Positions 15,005 through 26,800 of a DNA stretch of 40,935 bases are shown piece by piece. A program made the position numbers and the translations under genes. Numbering within the stretch: position 1 is the stretch's first letter; each line of letters begins with the position of its first letter. The notes beneath the pieces are model-generated. The model was not told the DNA's origin. It saw only the letters and a program-made list of their open reading frames with translations, and did no database searches. Origin of the DNA: a virus; IMG/VR virus record IMGVR_UViG_3300024298_000021, positions 1-40,935 of that record; one strand, written 5' to 3'.

Positions 15005-17116
15005 TTAGAATAACGGTGGACCTGATCTAATAATATAATTAATAGTCAAGTAGGGATTCATAATACCAACAGCCGTACCTAATGTTGTTCCAGTTGGTTT
15101 TTTAATTCCTCCGGAGTCTTTTAAATATTGTGCCTGACCTGGAGCGGTTGGACCTGGTCCAGTAACTGCATCCGGATCAATGGTAGTTGTGACTGCAATA
15201 ACATTATAATCTTGTCTTGACGAACTTAAAGAGTGAGAGTGTTCTGGTAAATTTGATAATGTCAATGTCACAGAACTTTGACCGGCTGTACCTGCTAGAG
15301 TCTGGGCCTTAGTGTCAGTTACTCTGCCTGCTGTGCCGCCACCTGCATCAACATATCCACCTGTTGATATTGGAACTGTGCCTCCGTTGTCCATATTATC
15401 TTTACCTAACGGGAATCTTCCTCTTAGGTCCGGAATTCTAAATGTGTTGACTCCAGTTAACGAACCTGTACCATTATATGTTGTTCCAATTACATCGTAT
15501 AGATCTGGAAATTTTGATCTTTCAACTTCTGATCCATCACAAAATAAAAAACCATAAGGTGCTGTTGCGCCTGCATATGGAATGATGCCACCGATTGGAA
15601 TACCCATATCTCCAACAAATGTGTCTCTTGTTTGTTTTAATAAACCAGACGATATAGTTGTAGATTCGCTTGCTCTATATGTTAATACATAATCTGTCTT
15701 TTTAGATACTTTAGGAAATGGTTCGGACTTACTAGAAATAATGTTTGCAGTAAGAGTTGTGTTAAAAATCTTAGTGTAACTTCCTGTTTGCCCGTCGAAC
15801 TGAATTGCAGGACTAACAACGTCTCCGGATAACTGAAATGTTGTAACATTTTTTAATGATGTCGCTGTGTTAGAATTACCACTAATATTTCCATCAAGGA
15901 CGCCTTGAATGGTATCTGCAATAATTGTTTTAGCCTGTACTGTATTCCATCTCTTTAATCCGGTTCCTAGATTAAAGGTATCAGTTGTTTTTGGTTGTAT
16001 TGTATTAGATTCTAATACTCCAGCAATACTAGCACCCTCGCCAACTAAAAGATTTTTAGAAATTGCTACACCGCCGGCGGTCCTGATGCTTCCGTTATTT
16101 AAATTTGTACTTGCTGTAATATCTGTTACAATAACAGAACCAGTAAGTTTAATGTTTCCGTCAACATCTAATGCTTCAGTAGGACTGGCTTGATTAATAC
16201 CAACTGTATTATCAACTACTTTAAGAATAGTAGAAGGAATACCATTTCTGTTTGTCTGTATATCAATCGAACTGCCTGCTGCCGAATTATAAATCTTAGC
16301 GGTGGTAGCAGTAGTTCCGATATTAAATGTTCCGTCAATACCTACGGTTAAGCCGTTATTATTTCTAATATTAAACGCATAGTCAGTAGTATTAACTGTA
16401 TTAGATCTTAAAAATTTTCCGGCAGCAACTTCAACGCCGCCAATGTTTAAGGCATTTGCATTTTTAGCTGTTCCATATAAAGTAGGAAGGTACCCTCCAA
16501 CAAACTCATTTATTGCAGAGTCTGTTGTTGGCAATGAAATATTCATACCTGATCGAATAATATCAAATCCGGTAATTAAAACTTTTGGGGTAAAACTGTC
16601 TTTAGAAAAAATAATTACAGGAATATCTGCAATATAAAATGTTAAAATATATCGAGTGATGTTATCCGAATCGGAAATACTTTCAACTACTGGTCCGTAT
16701 CTTAAACCGTCTACAGAACTTTCTGCAGGACCAACTAATAGCCAACGTGTGCCTGTAAAAATACGAAGCTGTTGATTAGTTGTATCTACCCATAATTCAC
16801 CAACCTTGCTTTCTGCAACTGCTGGTTCTGTTGTTCCCTTTTGAATTCCCGATGCTGCTTTCCAACTTGTGTTGTCCCACATCATTAGAATTCCGTCATC
16901 GCTCTTATACCAAAGTTGTCCTTCTGTAGGATTCATTGGTTCGTCTGTTGAAGCAAAATTCTCTAATAATGCTAAAAAGTTTTCGGCTACAATCTGACCG
17001 TACCCAGTAACGTTTCTACCTGGAAATGTTAAACTAGTATCAGTGTTTGATGTATTATCAAATACTGTTATAGGAGTCTTATTTGCACTATCTGTAAAAT
17101 TAACAATATATGGCAT
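15005..17116 (-). CDS. Long fibre protein with phage tail collar domain
   Basis: A 703-residue fibre with the shared but most diverged anchor (GRNVTGYGQIVAENFLALLE, GQLWYKSDDGILMMWDNTSW, GELWVDTTNQQLRIFTGTRW). The shaft contains SPTEALDVDGNIKLTGSV and similar beta repeats. A collar domain occupies about residues 504-572: IPIGGIIPYAGATAPYGFLF, CDGSEVERSKFPDLYDVIG, FRIPDLRGRFPLG. LPEHSHSLS supplies one HxH, and the end reads MNPYLTINYIIRSG, the usual end of collar proteins. AGGAG lies about 8 bases before the ATG. It is the first of four fibres after the baseplate genes and may be the one nearest the baseplate, which is inference. Confidence 0.87.
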   Translation of the reverse strand: MPYIVNFTDSANKTPITVFDNTSNTDTSLTFPGRNVTGYGQIVAENFLALLENFASTDEPMNPTEGQLWYKSDDGILMMWDNTSWKAASGIQKGTTEPAVAESKVGELWVDTTNQQLRIFTGTRWLLVGPAESSVDGLRYGPVVESISDSDNITRYILTFYIADIPVIIFSKDSFTPKVLITGFDIIRSGMNISLPTTDSAINEFVGGYLPTLYGTAKNANALNIGGVEVAAGKFLRSNTVNTTDYAFNIRNNNGLTVGIDGTFNIGTTATTAKIYNSAAGSSIDIQTNRNGIPSTILKVVDNTVGINQASPTEALDVDGNIKLTGSVIVTDITASTNLNNGSIRTAGGVAISKNLLVGEGASIAGVLESNTIQPKTTDTFNLGTGLKRWNTVQAKTIIADTIQGVLDGNISGNSNTATSLKNVTTFQLSGDVVSPAIQFDGQTGSYTKIFNTTLTANIISSKSEPFPKVSKKTDYVLTYRASESTTISSGLLKQTRDTFVGDMGIPIGGIIPYAGATAPYGFLFCDGSEVERSKFPDLYDVIGTTYNGTGSLTGVNTFRIPDLRGRFPLGKDNMDNGGTVPISTGGYVDAGGGTAGRVTDTKAQTLAGTAGQSSVTLTLSNLPEHSHSLSSSRQDYNVIAVTTTIDPDAVTGPGPTAPGQAQYLKDSGGIKKPTGTTLGTAVGIMNPYLTINYIIRSGPPLF

Positions 17117-17119
17117 TTA

Positions 17120-17794
17120 TTAAGCTCCTGTAAATCCAGTTAAACTTTGTATACGAATTGTGTAGTCAATTTGTAATAATCTGTTTAACGATTTTTGAAC
17201 TGGGTGGAAAACTACGTGGGTTAACAATTTGCCTGTTCCGTTGGGGTTGTAGCTCATTAGTCCCAGTTCATCAAATACAAATTCTCCATTCATATCAACA
17301 GAGTTATCAAATGCTTCTTGATCTAAAGGCTCGCCGTAGTCTAATAAACAACTAATTAAAATGTCGCTATAAGTTGCTCCGCTGATATGTCTAATTTCCA
17401 TTTTATTTCTCAACGGGTCAGTATTTGATGACGAATTCTGATCAACAATTTTTGAATAAGTTTGGTTATATAAGCTAGAATTAATACCAGTTGTATTTGG
17501 AGTTAGATATGTTATTAACCCTGTTGGATCTACTGTTGTTCCGCCTGTTCCAAACACCATTTGATATACTGTTCCTTGACCTTGATTTGACAACGATTGT
17601 ACCATTGCAACTGACATATTTTCGTAATGGATAGCGTTGCGTTTATCAATAAACACCTCTTTGGTCTCGGGATCGAAGATTTTAATATGCCCTTCAAAAT
17701 GGAATCCGCCCGTTTCGTTTGGGCGTTTTTCCTGCGGCTGTGTAGTTTTTTCTTGATTTTGCGACATTTTATTCTCGTTTGACTCCATCATCAT
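17120..17794 (-). CDS. Baseplate- or tail-associated structural protein, function unknown
   Basis: A protein of up to 224 residues, with a polar Gln/Glu-rich N terminus (about residues 4-30) followed by a compact beta-rich domain: FHFEGHIKIFDPETKEVFID, NAIHYENMSVAMVQSL, YQMVFGTGGTTVDPTGLITY, DELGLMSYN and HPVQKSLNRLLQIDYTIRI. The pattern resembles small virion proteins of T4-like marine phages, but I cannot match it to a T4 gene; gp8 or gp9 position is a guess. The frame opens with three ATGs at 17794, without a ribosome-binding site. An internal ATG at 17767 (MSQNQEK) follows ACGAGAATAAA and may be the true start, since a late-promoter-like motif overlaps the first ATGs. The gene sits between the giant baseplate protein and the fibres. 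Confidence 0.72.
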   Translation of the reverse strand: MMMESNENKMSQNQEKTTQPQEKRPNETGGFHFEGHIKIFDPETKEVFIDKRNAIHYENMSVAMVQSLSNQGQGTVYQMVFGTGGTTVDPTGLITYLTPNTTGINSSLYNQTYSKIVDQNSSSNTDPLRNKMEIRHISGATYSDILISCLLDYGEPLDQEAFDNSVDMNGEFVFDELGLMSYNPNGTGKLLTHVVFHPVQKSLNRLLQIDYTIRIQSLTGFTGA

Positions 17795-17795
17795 A

Positions 17796-17802
17796 TATTT
17801 AT
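17796..17802 (-). promoter_or_regulatory. Putative late promoter (ATAAATA) overlapping a gene junction
   Basis: Minus strand reads CTGAATAAATATATGATG. It includes the TAA stop of the giant gene and lies 1 base from the first ATG of the next gene. If used, transcription would start downstream of that ATG, favouring the internal start at 17767. It could equally be chance in AT-rich DNA. Confidence 0.35.
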
Positions 17803-20800
17803 TCAGGTATAGAAGTGGTCTTCTGCGCTATGAATTTAGCTACAGGAGTGTTGTTATTCAACAAAGTAACACCCGAACTTGCCGATGTTTCGCTTCTATC
17901 GTACCAGGTTTTTCCTGTTCTTCTAATTAAAGTTATACGTGTTCCAGCTTTTAACGGGTTAGTTAAGCGTAGATAGTTTGATGACCCGTCAACTGAAAAA
18001 TCAGCTTCAGTTACAATAAATCCATCTATACCGTTATTTTCACTCCAAACAACCTGCGGGTCTTTTACTAATCTTCGGCCCTCTGCAAACACTTCAATAG
18101 TATCACAAGGTCCGTAGTTAGTAGGAATTGTAATTAAATCCCAGTAAGTTTCCCAATCGTTAGATTCTAAAGGTTTAATATTAATACAAGGTCTGATATT
18201 TGTATAAAAACTATCATCAACCTGTATAACATTGCCGGTTACATACTTAATTTTTTCATCATAGATGCCCTTAGTTATGTAAAAATTAGAATTGTACCAT
18301 CTATTTTTATTAGATTTAGTTGGAATAAATTCAAGAGGACCTATTAATAAACTACTTCCATCACTGTAAAAATCATATCTTTCTTGTGTGTCTTCGTAAG
18401 GAATAATATCATTATAACCAACGTCTGCTACCTTAGTATCAATTAAATATTTTTCTCCAATAGGTGTTCCTCGTGTACCACGTCTTAATTGTCCTAAAAC
18501 ATTTTCTGTTTTAGTCATATACTCTATTCTTTCACCGGAAATCCAAACAACTCCAGGAATATTTCTATTTCTAACAGGATCAGCCAATGACGATGCATCA
18601 TTTAAAGTAATTGTAGTATCAAAATAATTTAGATCAGATGCTAATTTAATGTCATCTAAAGAGAATCTATTAAAGTGATATACGTTGAGCATATCTTTGT
18701 GAATTTCATATGCACTTGGTAATTTAAAAATAGATTTTGAAAAACTAATTGTTTTTATTTTATCTTCAGAGGTTGTATCTTCTTTTAGATAAATTGCTCC
18801 TCTTGGTAAAGAAACATAATAATCTTTATCTAACATTAGTCTATTTCCGTTTTTGTATACCCATACATAGCTAGACGAAATAGGAATTCTAGATAATTGA
18901 ATATTAACTCTTCCTCCTGTCTTTTCATCCGAAACAATATCAAGAGTAGGATATTCATTGAACCAAGTAATGTCAATTTTAACATTATCTGTTTCGTCTG
19001 CCGATACCATCGAAACATCGTCTAATATCGTAACAGAATTTCCTGATATTGTATACTCTCGTCTTAGGTCATTTTCAACTTTAATAATATCACCAATGTT
19101 TAAAGAATCAGGATATATTGTTAATTCTTTTGTTGGACCATCAAATACATAATTAGTAATGAACTCTACTAATACATCATTAATAAAAACTTTTAAGTTG
19201 CTTGGCAAAATACTTCCAGGAGTTTCGTAAGGATCCTGGCCTAGAACAATAACGTTATTAGTTCCGTCGTATGTTCTATAAATTGTATCAGATCCTTTTA
19301 GGATTCGACCGTCAACTTCAACAATTACAGCATTACCCGAACTTCCTCTAGAATATTCAAAAAATCCATCTATATCAAATGTTCGTGTACTTCCTTCAAA
19401 ATAAACTGTTTGTGTGTTGATATTAATTACAGATAAGTCACTAGGTGCTATATCTGTTGTTGCTGATAAACATACAATCTTAATTGTATCACCGGCTTCG
19501 GGATTAAATCCAAACTCAACTAAAGTTTTTCCGTTTGTATCAATTATCCCTGTGCTATTTTTAAATCCTGTATCAAATAATCTACCGTTTAATGTTACAT
19601 AAACATTAGAAGTATTATCGTAATCTGCATTTGTTAAAAATAAATTTGTATTACCGTCAGCAATAAATTCTTGATAGTCGATAATTCCAAGACCGCCCAA
19701 TCCAATTGATAATATTTCAACTAAGGAATCGGCTGGTGGACTTGATGCAAAATTAACTTTCTGATTTATCAGATCAAGTGTATAATCTATATTGATTACT
19801 TGTTTAATTTTATCAATATAAACAATCACTGAACTATTTTGCAACACTGGTTGACCAATATTAAAACTAGTATCAACTCCAGTGCTTCGAATTAATTTTG
19901 TGTGCAACGGAGCAGAGCCATTAATTATATTATTGTATACTTTGATAGATACGCTATCTAATACTTGGCCGGGAACATTTTCTTCTGGTGCTGGTACCTG
20001 TTCAGGGCTAATAAACGACCCACCATTAATAATAATTTCTTCAACCGTTGCTCCATTGGCTGTAACATATGCTCCGTCAATTGCAGAAAGTGTTCCTCCG
20101 CTAACCTTTGTATCTAGTAAGTTGTCATCTGTAATAGTTACAGAGCCGTCACTTTCAATTGGGCGGAAAATTAAAATGTCTCCGGCACTGGTAGAAATAT
20201 ACGTTCCAATTTCAATATTTGAAGTATTACCGTCGCCGACAAAAGATGGCATTTGTGCGTTAGGATTAATTGCAACCGACGAATCCCAAGCATCTGTATA
20301 GTTAGGATCGTCAATTCTAATAATTTCTCCTGTTACTGAATTTTTTATGTAGATGTTAATAATTTGACCGTTTGCAGGAACATACGGTAAAGTAACATAT
20401 GTTGTGCTTCCATCACAGACATGGTAATAATCTGAATTTGCTTCAACACTATCCCAGTTGTCAGTGAACCAAGGCAGAGCGTCCCATCCACCAGTAACAT
20501 CAAAGGTAGTACCTTGGATTTGAACACCTCCAAAGTCAATACCTGTCATTAACTGTCCTAGATCCTTTCCTATCATTCCCGCCTTAGGATTATACTTCTG
20601 TTCAATTCTATTAACAGCATCAAACAATTCAATATTTTTATCGTAGTTTACTACTATAATATCTCCTGCAGACGGTGCTATTGCAAAATTTAATTTTCCT
20701 TGTAGACTCTTAAATCCAGGAACTGTTGAATAATATAATGTAATTGTGTAATCAGAATTTAATAATAATTGATTATTTTTATAAACTGATATTTTATTTT

Positions 20801-23800
20801 TATCTCTGGAAGGTGCGTAAGATAAATTAAACACCGATGTTGTTCCTGTTGCAACAAATCTTTCAGATTGTGAAAAACTAGTATACAATCCAGAAGTTGT
20901 TAACCTATCAAATTTAACTGATACATGAAGTGATCTAATTAAACTGTTTCCAATGATTGCAACTGCTTTGGCCGATCTAGCTCCGGCTGAATTTCCTCCA
21001 ACCAATGAAACAGTAGGAGCAGACAAGTATCCTTGGCCAGCATTAAGAACTACAATGCCGGATACTTTACCATTAGAAATATAAGCCTGTGCTGTTGCGC
21101 CAGTGCCAGATCCTTCAATTAATACTTTAGGTGGAGTTTTGTATAATTCTCCCGAATCGTATACTTGTATATCTGTAATCGAATATCCGTTATTATCAGA
21201 CCACCACTTCCAAGGATAAACATTTAATAAATCATTATCAAGTTTGATCGGAATAACTTTTCCATCTTTAACAGAAAACGTTGGTTCTAAATCAAAGTCT
21301 GCTACAGATAAATCATATTTTTCAGGAGTTGTGTATTGGCTAACATACTCTCTAACAGTAGTTCTAAAAGGTTTTACTTCGTTAATATATTCTTGATAAC
21401 TTGATAAATTATCATTTTTATAGTTAGTTGGCTGACTAAATGCTCCTACGTTGTGTGTTGCATTTACAAAACTTGTTTTAAACATCCAGTCAACATATTG
21501 TTGCTCAGACAACACATATCTCATAGATGCAAAAAATAAATTGTTCCATTCGATATTAAAATCGCCAACGAAAATATCTTCTTTAACAGCTTTTAAAATA
21601 TTTCTTAATTCTAAAGATGTGTTAATATCGTAATTTGTATCATCATACGCCTGCGATCTATCAAATCCAATTCCAAAGATTGAAGCGTCGTATAATGAGT
21701 CACTTAATTTTATAGTTCCGTTTTCTCTCGAAATTAATTCAAATCTGTCTAAGAAAGTACTGCCTGTATCTGAGACCTTTTCAAATACTGCCCATCCACC
21801 TGATCCATATTCTTTAACTCTTATCAGGTCGCCGACGGAAATTTTATAAATTACTTCGTCGTGTATGCTTAATAGTTCTTTGGTAATTCTAGATTTGTTA
21901 TTGTATCCAGATTTCCACCAATCAATATAACTCCAATATCTTGTAGTATCGTATGCTTGTGATTGAGTTCTAAAGAAAGTTTTTCTTACATCGTCCCAAG
22001 AATATATACTCCAGAAATTGTTAATAGTAGAATCAGAGTTTACTAATACAGAGAAATAACGAACAGACGCATTAATTGTACTGTATTTTTTTCCTCTAGT
22101 TAATACTGTTACTGTTCTAATTCTTCCTTGGTTGTCAAGAGTTACTTCTGCAGATGCACCTTTGCCATCCCCATTAATAACAACATTAGGAACTACTTTA
22201 TAACCGAAACCAGGATCTATAATATCAATAGTGTCTAATTCACCGTTTACAATATTTGCAGACAGCACAGCTTTTTTGGTTCTTATGGTACCTACATTTT
22301 GCAAATCTATTTCAGTGTCAACTTGAACATCGTATAGATTTAAGATTTCAGCAGGGGCTGAATCTTTTAAGTTTAAATTTGTAAAATCAATAATAGTTGC
22401 AAACGGTTGTTTTAACAATACAGAATTTATTTTGTTAACAACAAGTTTTAATGCTGCATCTTTGTTAACAAACATACTTTGACGAGGTCTAAAATCTATT
22501 CCGTATTTTTGTTTTGCCGGAATGTTGATATCAGGAACTCTATTACCGATAATATCAAAACCAACTAAACTGTCTATCCATTTATTTTCAAGTTTAGGTG
22601 TTGGTAAGCTGCTAGCAATACCTTCAGTCATTAATTGATATTCTTTATGTACTGGGATTGATATACCTAATTCGTTCTTATATTTTATATTAAGCAATGC
22701 AGTATCTGATTGAATAATAGAATCAAAATTATAGGTTATAAATTTATCAGAATCAACAAATGCTATAAACGGTAGTCCAGTTCCTACTGGGTTTGATATC
22801 AAACTAGCTACTTCAGAGCAAGATTTTCTTCTAAAATTTAAATTAGAAGGAACTGTAGATTTATTCTTTACCCAGTAATAATAAAGAGTCTTGTTCACTT
22901 GACCACTGATAGAATTATAAAATTGTTTTGTGCTATAGGTATCATCATTAGGATATAATGGCTGGCCGGAAATTCCAACTGCTAGGCCTTCGTTTGTATC
23001 AGCTAAAGCAGCCCACTCGCTAGGCAACAACGGAGTTTCCACCCATTCGTAAACATCAATACTTGCGCCAGTTACTAGTTGTGTCCAATTACCTTGTCTG
23101 TAGGAAATGTCTCCAATTTCAGAATACATCCATTTTGCATTACCTACATTCCACCATAGCTGTCCAACATTTTTTTCTAGCCAGTTAATAGAACTATCAA
23201 CTACTACGTCTTCAGTTCCTACAGTATAGACCGCAGGGTCGTATGGTGTTTTAAATTTAATTTCTTCTTCTGCTAAATTAAGGATTTTACCTTTAGCAGG
23301 ATCTATAAAATCTATATCCTGTATTTTAACATTTTTAATATTGTCGTATAACTCAACACTATTAATTTTTCTTATGTCAACTAAAGGAGATTGTTGAGAT
23401 ATAATAGTCCAAGAATCAACAGAAGAATCTTTGCTGAATAATCTTATATTACCAATGTAATCTCCTGTATTATCTTTTCTATAATAAGGAGACCCTACTA
23501 ATACTTTTGATCCAACACAATCAATACTATAACCAAAACTTTCATTTTCAACAAGTACAGATTCTAATTTTTCTGTTAAGAAAAATTCGTTGTCTTTTTT
23601 ATCAAATATATAAACGCCGCCGGTGTATCCTTGGTCAACATAGAAACTAGTTCTTCCTTGATCAAAGAGTGTTCCGCTCATTGAATCAAATATTATAGGA
23701 TAATGCGAATAAGTGTTTTTAGAACCGATGGCTATTTTATATCCGTCCGGGCTAATAGAAACGCCGTATCCAAAGTATTCACTTGGATACATTTCATAAC

Positions 23801-26800
23801 TTTCTAATTTTTGTTTTACTTTAAATTCAGAAATATTGGAATCAAAATTAAGAACATATACTGATCCTTGATTTTGATAATTTATGTCTGATCGTGGGCT
23901 AGAAATAATCAATGTAGTACCGGATGAGTCAACATCTACAGAATATCCAAATTGATCTCCAACATTTATTTCCATGCTCACATCTGAATAAGATGATATG
24001 TTTGCAGATGTTAGTGTCTGGATTAACTGATATAAATCATAACTAGTTTTCTTGTATACAAAAACTTTTCCTGAAGGATTAGCAGCACTATCGCCTACTT
24101 CTTGCCAATTGGCACTGGACGACGGATCTTCTCCTTGACTTCTGTAAGTAGAATCTGGGTTTCCTGACGCATCTCCTAATCGATAATAGATATCTGAATA
24201 TTTGACAACTTCTCCTTCTGCATATTCTACATCGGCTCTCCACAATCCTTTGTAGTTAGAAAAATATTGACCGTCGGCATACGGAGCGCCAACAACTAAT
24301 ATACTTCCGTCTCGGCTCATTGTTAAACTATAACCAAATTGTTCATCTTGTTTTATAATTTCTGTAAGTTGATCCACTGAAATTATTCCAGCTGCAACTG
24401 TTGAGCCGTCGTCTTCTATAGACACATTTGTTGGTAAAGAGCAGCTTGTAGAAACATCACTAACTTTTATCCAACCAGATGATTCTAGTGTTAATGTGCT
24501 GCCGTCACCTTGTTGTGTTTCAAGTGCCTGCCATAGGTTGCCCTTGACTTCTTCTACAATTGGATCTTGTGCAGGTTGCCATACAATATCGCCTTCACGA
24601 TAAATTGTTGAAGGATTATAAATTCCTTTATAGTGAGAATTTTCTAAATGTTCCCAGTCGGTTCCTGTGTTTTTAAACAAATAAACTCTTCCGGAACTGT
24701 TTACTGATCCTACAGCACTAACTGCCATATAATAATTTGTACCGTCATAACTTACAGTTACATTAGATCCAAATTTTTCATTTTCAACAGGTCGAGGACT
24801 TACAAATGCTTTTGCATTTGTGTATCTTCCATTTGAAAATTCATATATTGCAATCATTCCTTGATTGTAAAAACCAGAAACTCTTCCTGATGTTAGTACT
24901 GGAATATTAGTTGCAATTTCCCAATCATCAGTGTTAACTGCTGCTACTGTACTTCCGTCAGTACCTAGATAGTTAGGATTCTTGGCTCTCCAGATTTGTC
25001 CGGAATAAAGCACAATATCGTTTGTTTGATATCTTACCTGAGACTCCCAAGGTCCTTGGTAATTTGTTTTTAATCCGCTGGCTTCAGGCGTTCCAATAAT
25101 TAAAAATCTTCCGTCCGGTGACAACGCCATTGATTTACCAAACGATCCAACTGCATTACTATATGTGTTAACTGGAGGAGACAATATTTGTTTTATTTGT
25201 AGGCCGGTATCAGTTTCAACATAAACTACAACTATTCCCGATCCTGGAATACTTGAAATTATTTGTTTATTAATATTGTCGTACAGAACTGACGATCCGG
25301 CAAATAGCGGATTAGTTACACCGTAGTCAGAAATTGTTTTAGGAGAATACTGTTTATTTTTTTCAACAACTTCCCAATTTCCTGTATCATTAGAATCAAC
25401 AAATAATCTAGATTTATTTTTTAATAACGCTGCTTGTTGGTTGTCTATAGATTGATAATCAGCAAATCTGCATTCAGTTATTAACTGAACTCGTGTAATT
25501 GTACTGTAATCAATTACAGGATCTTGAATCGTTGACGATACATTAACAGTGATTGTTGCAGTAGTTTTATTAGAAACTTTATAAAAGCCTACTAAATTTA
25601 ATATGTTTCTAAAGCCCACATACTCGTCGATTTGAATAGAGTGCGGACGATTAAATGTAATAACAACTGTTGTATCCGATGGACGAGTGACGTCAGTTAT
25701 TTCAAGAGTGGCAGATTCGTTAACTCTTAATACTGTCCAAGAATCTTTTTCAAACGTAACCCAAATGTGATCATTTTCTTTTATAGAATTTATATCTAAA
25801 GTTAATAAATCTTCTCTTGTCTTAATAGAATGATCAATAGTAGTCGAAGTAATATATCCTGCGGTATAAGGGCAAGATAAATCAGCAGTGGGTGATATAT
25901 TAACATTAAATGGGGTTGGTACTATTGTAAAATCAGAAGAAGTTATTCTATACTTTTGATCTGTAGTTAAAGCAGACTTAGTAGTTTCTATTAAAAATTG
26001 TTGAGGGTTAACTTCTAATTTATTTTTTTCAATTTGTATTTCAACTTCAGTAAGCTGATCAACGCCTCCGACTTTTCCTACTAAAAATGCCCATTCTTCG
26101 TTGAGAGAAATACTATCAGTTTCTGAACGACTTAATTTTCCAAATATTTTTGTAATCGAATTTGCTGTTCCTTTTTCACGAACAAATCCTTGATATATTT
26201 GAAATTGTGTAACTGGATCTTCTGAAAGATTCTGTAGATAATTTCTAGTTTGATATCCTATTGTATGACGAGCTAAATCTCTGTGACTCTTGTCTAGGCC
26301 GTCTGACGTTACTTCAAAATAATCAGAGAACCCTTTAATTTTGTAATCGAAGTTAGGAACTAACTGTTTTTCTGGAGTTGTATCTAACTTGCTCCAATAG
26401 GCATCATTAAATGTTTGAGAGCCCGGCTGATTAATCAAGCTAGTCCAATTGTAAGATTTATAAGAAACAATATCGCCTAACTTGTAATCAGTATATGGTA
26501 CCCAAGGTTGTATATTAACATTATCAAATAAGAATCCTGGGCTGGTATAATCTCCGTCCCAATCGGTTGTTCTATATCCGTGTACTTTTATTCTTCCTTG
26601 ACGGTAACCGGTTGTCTTGTCATAGATAGTATCGTTAAAAACTGTTTTATCGTCAAAAATAGTTACGTGTTCTTTCAGAACATAAAATAACTTTAGATAG
26701 TAAATACCGTCAGTGGTATTTGTGGTAGTAACTGTGATATTTTGAAAATTTCTGCTAACATCAATATATTTTGGTTGCAGAGGTTTACCGTCACCTTTAA

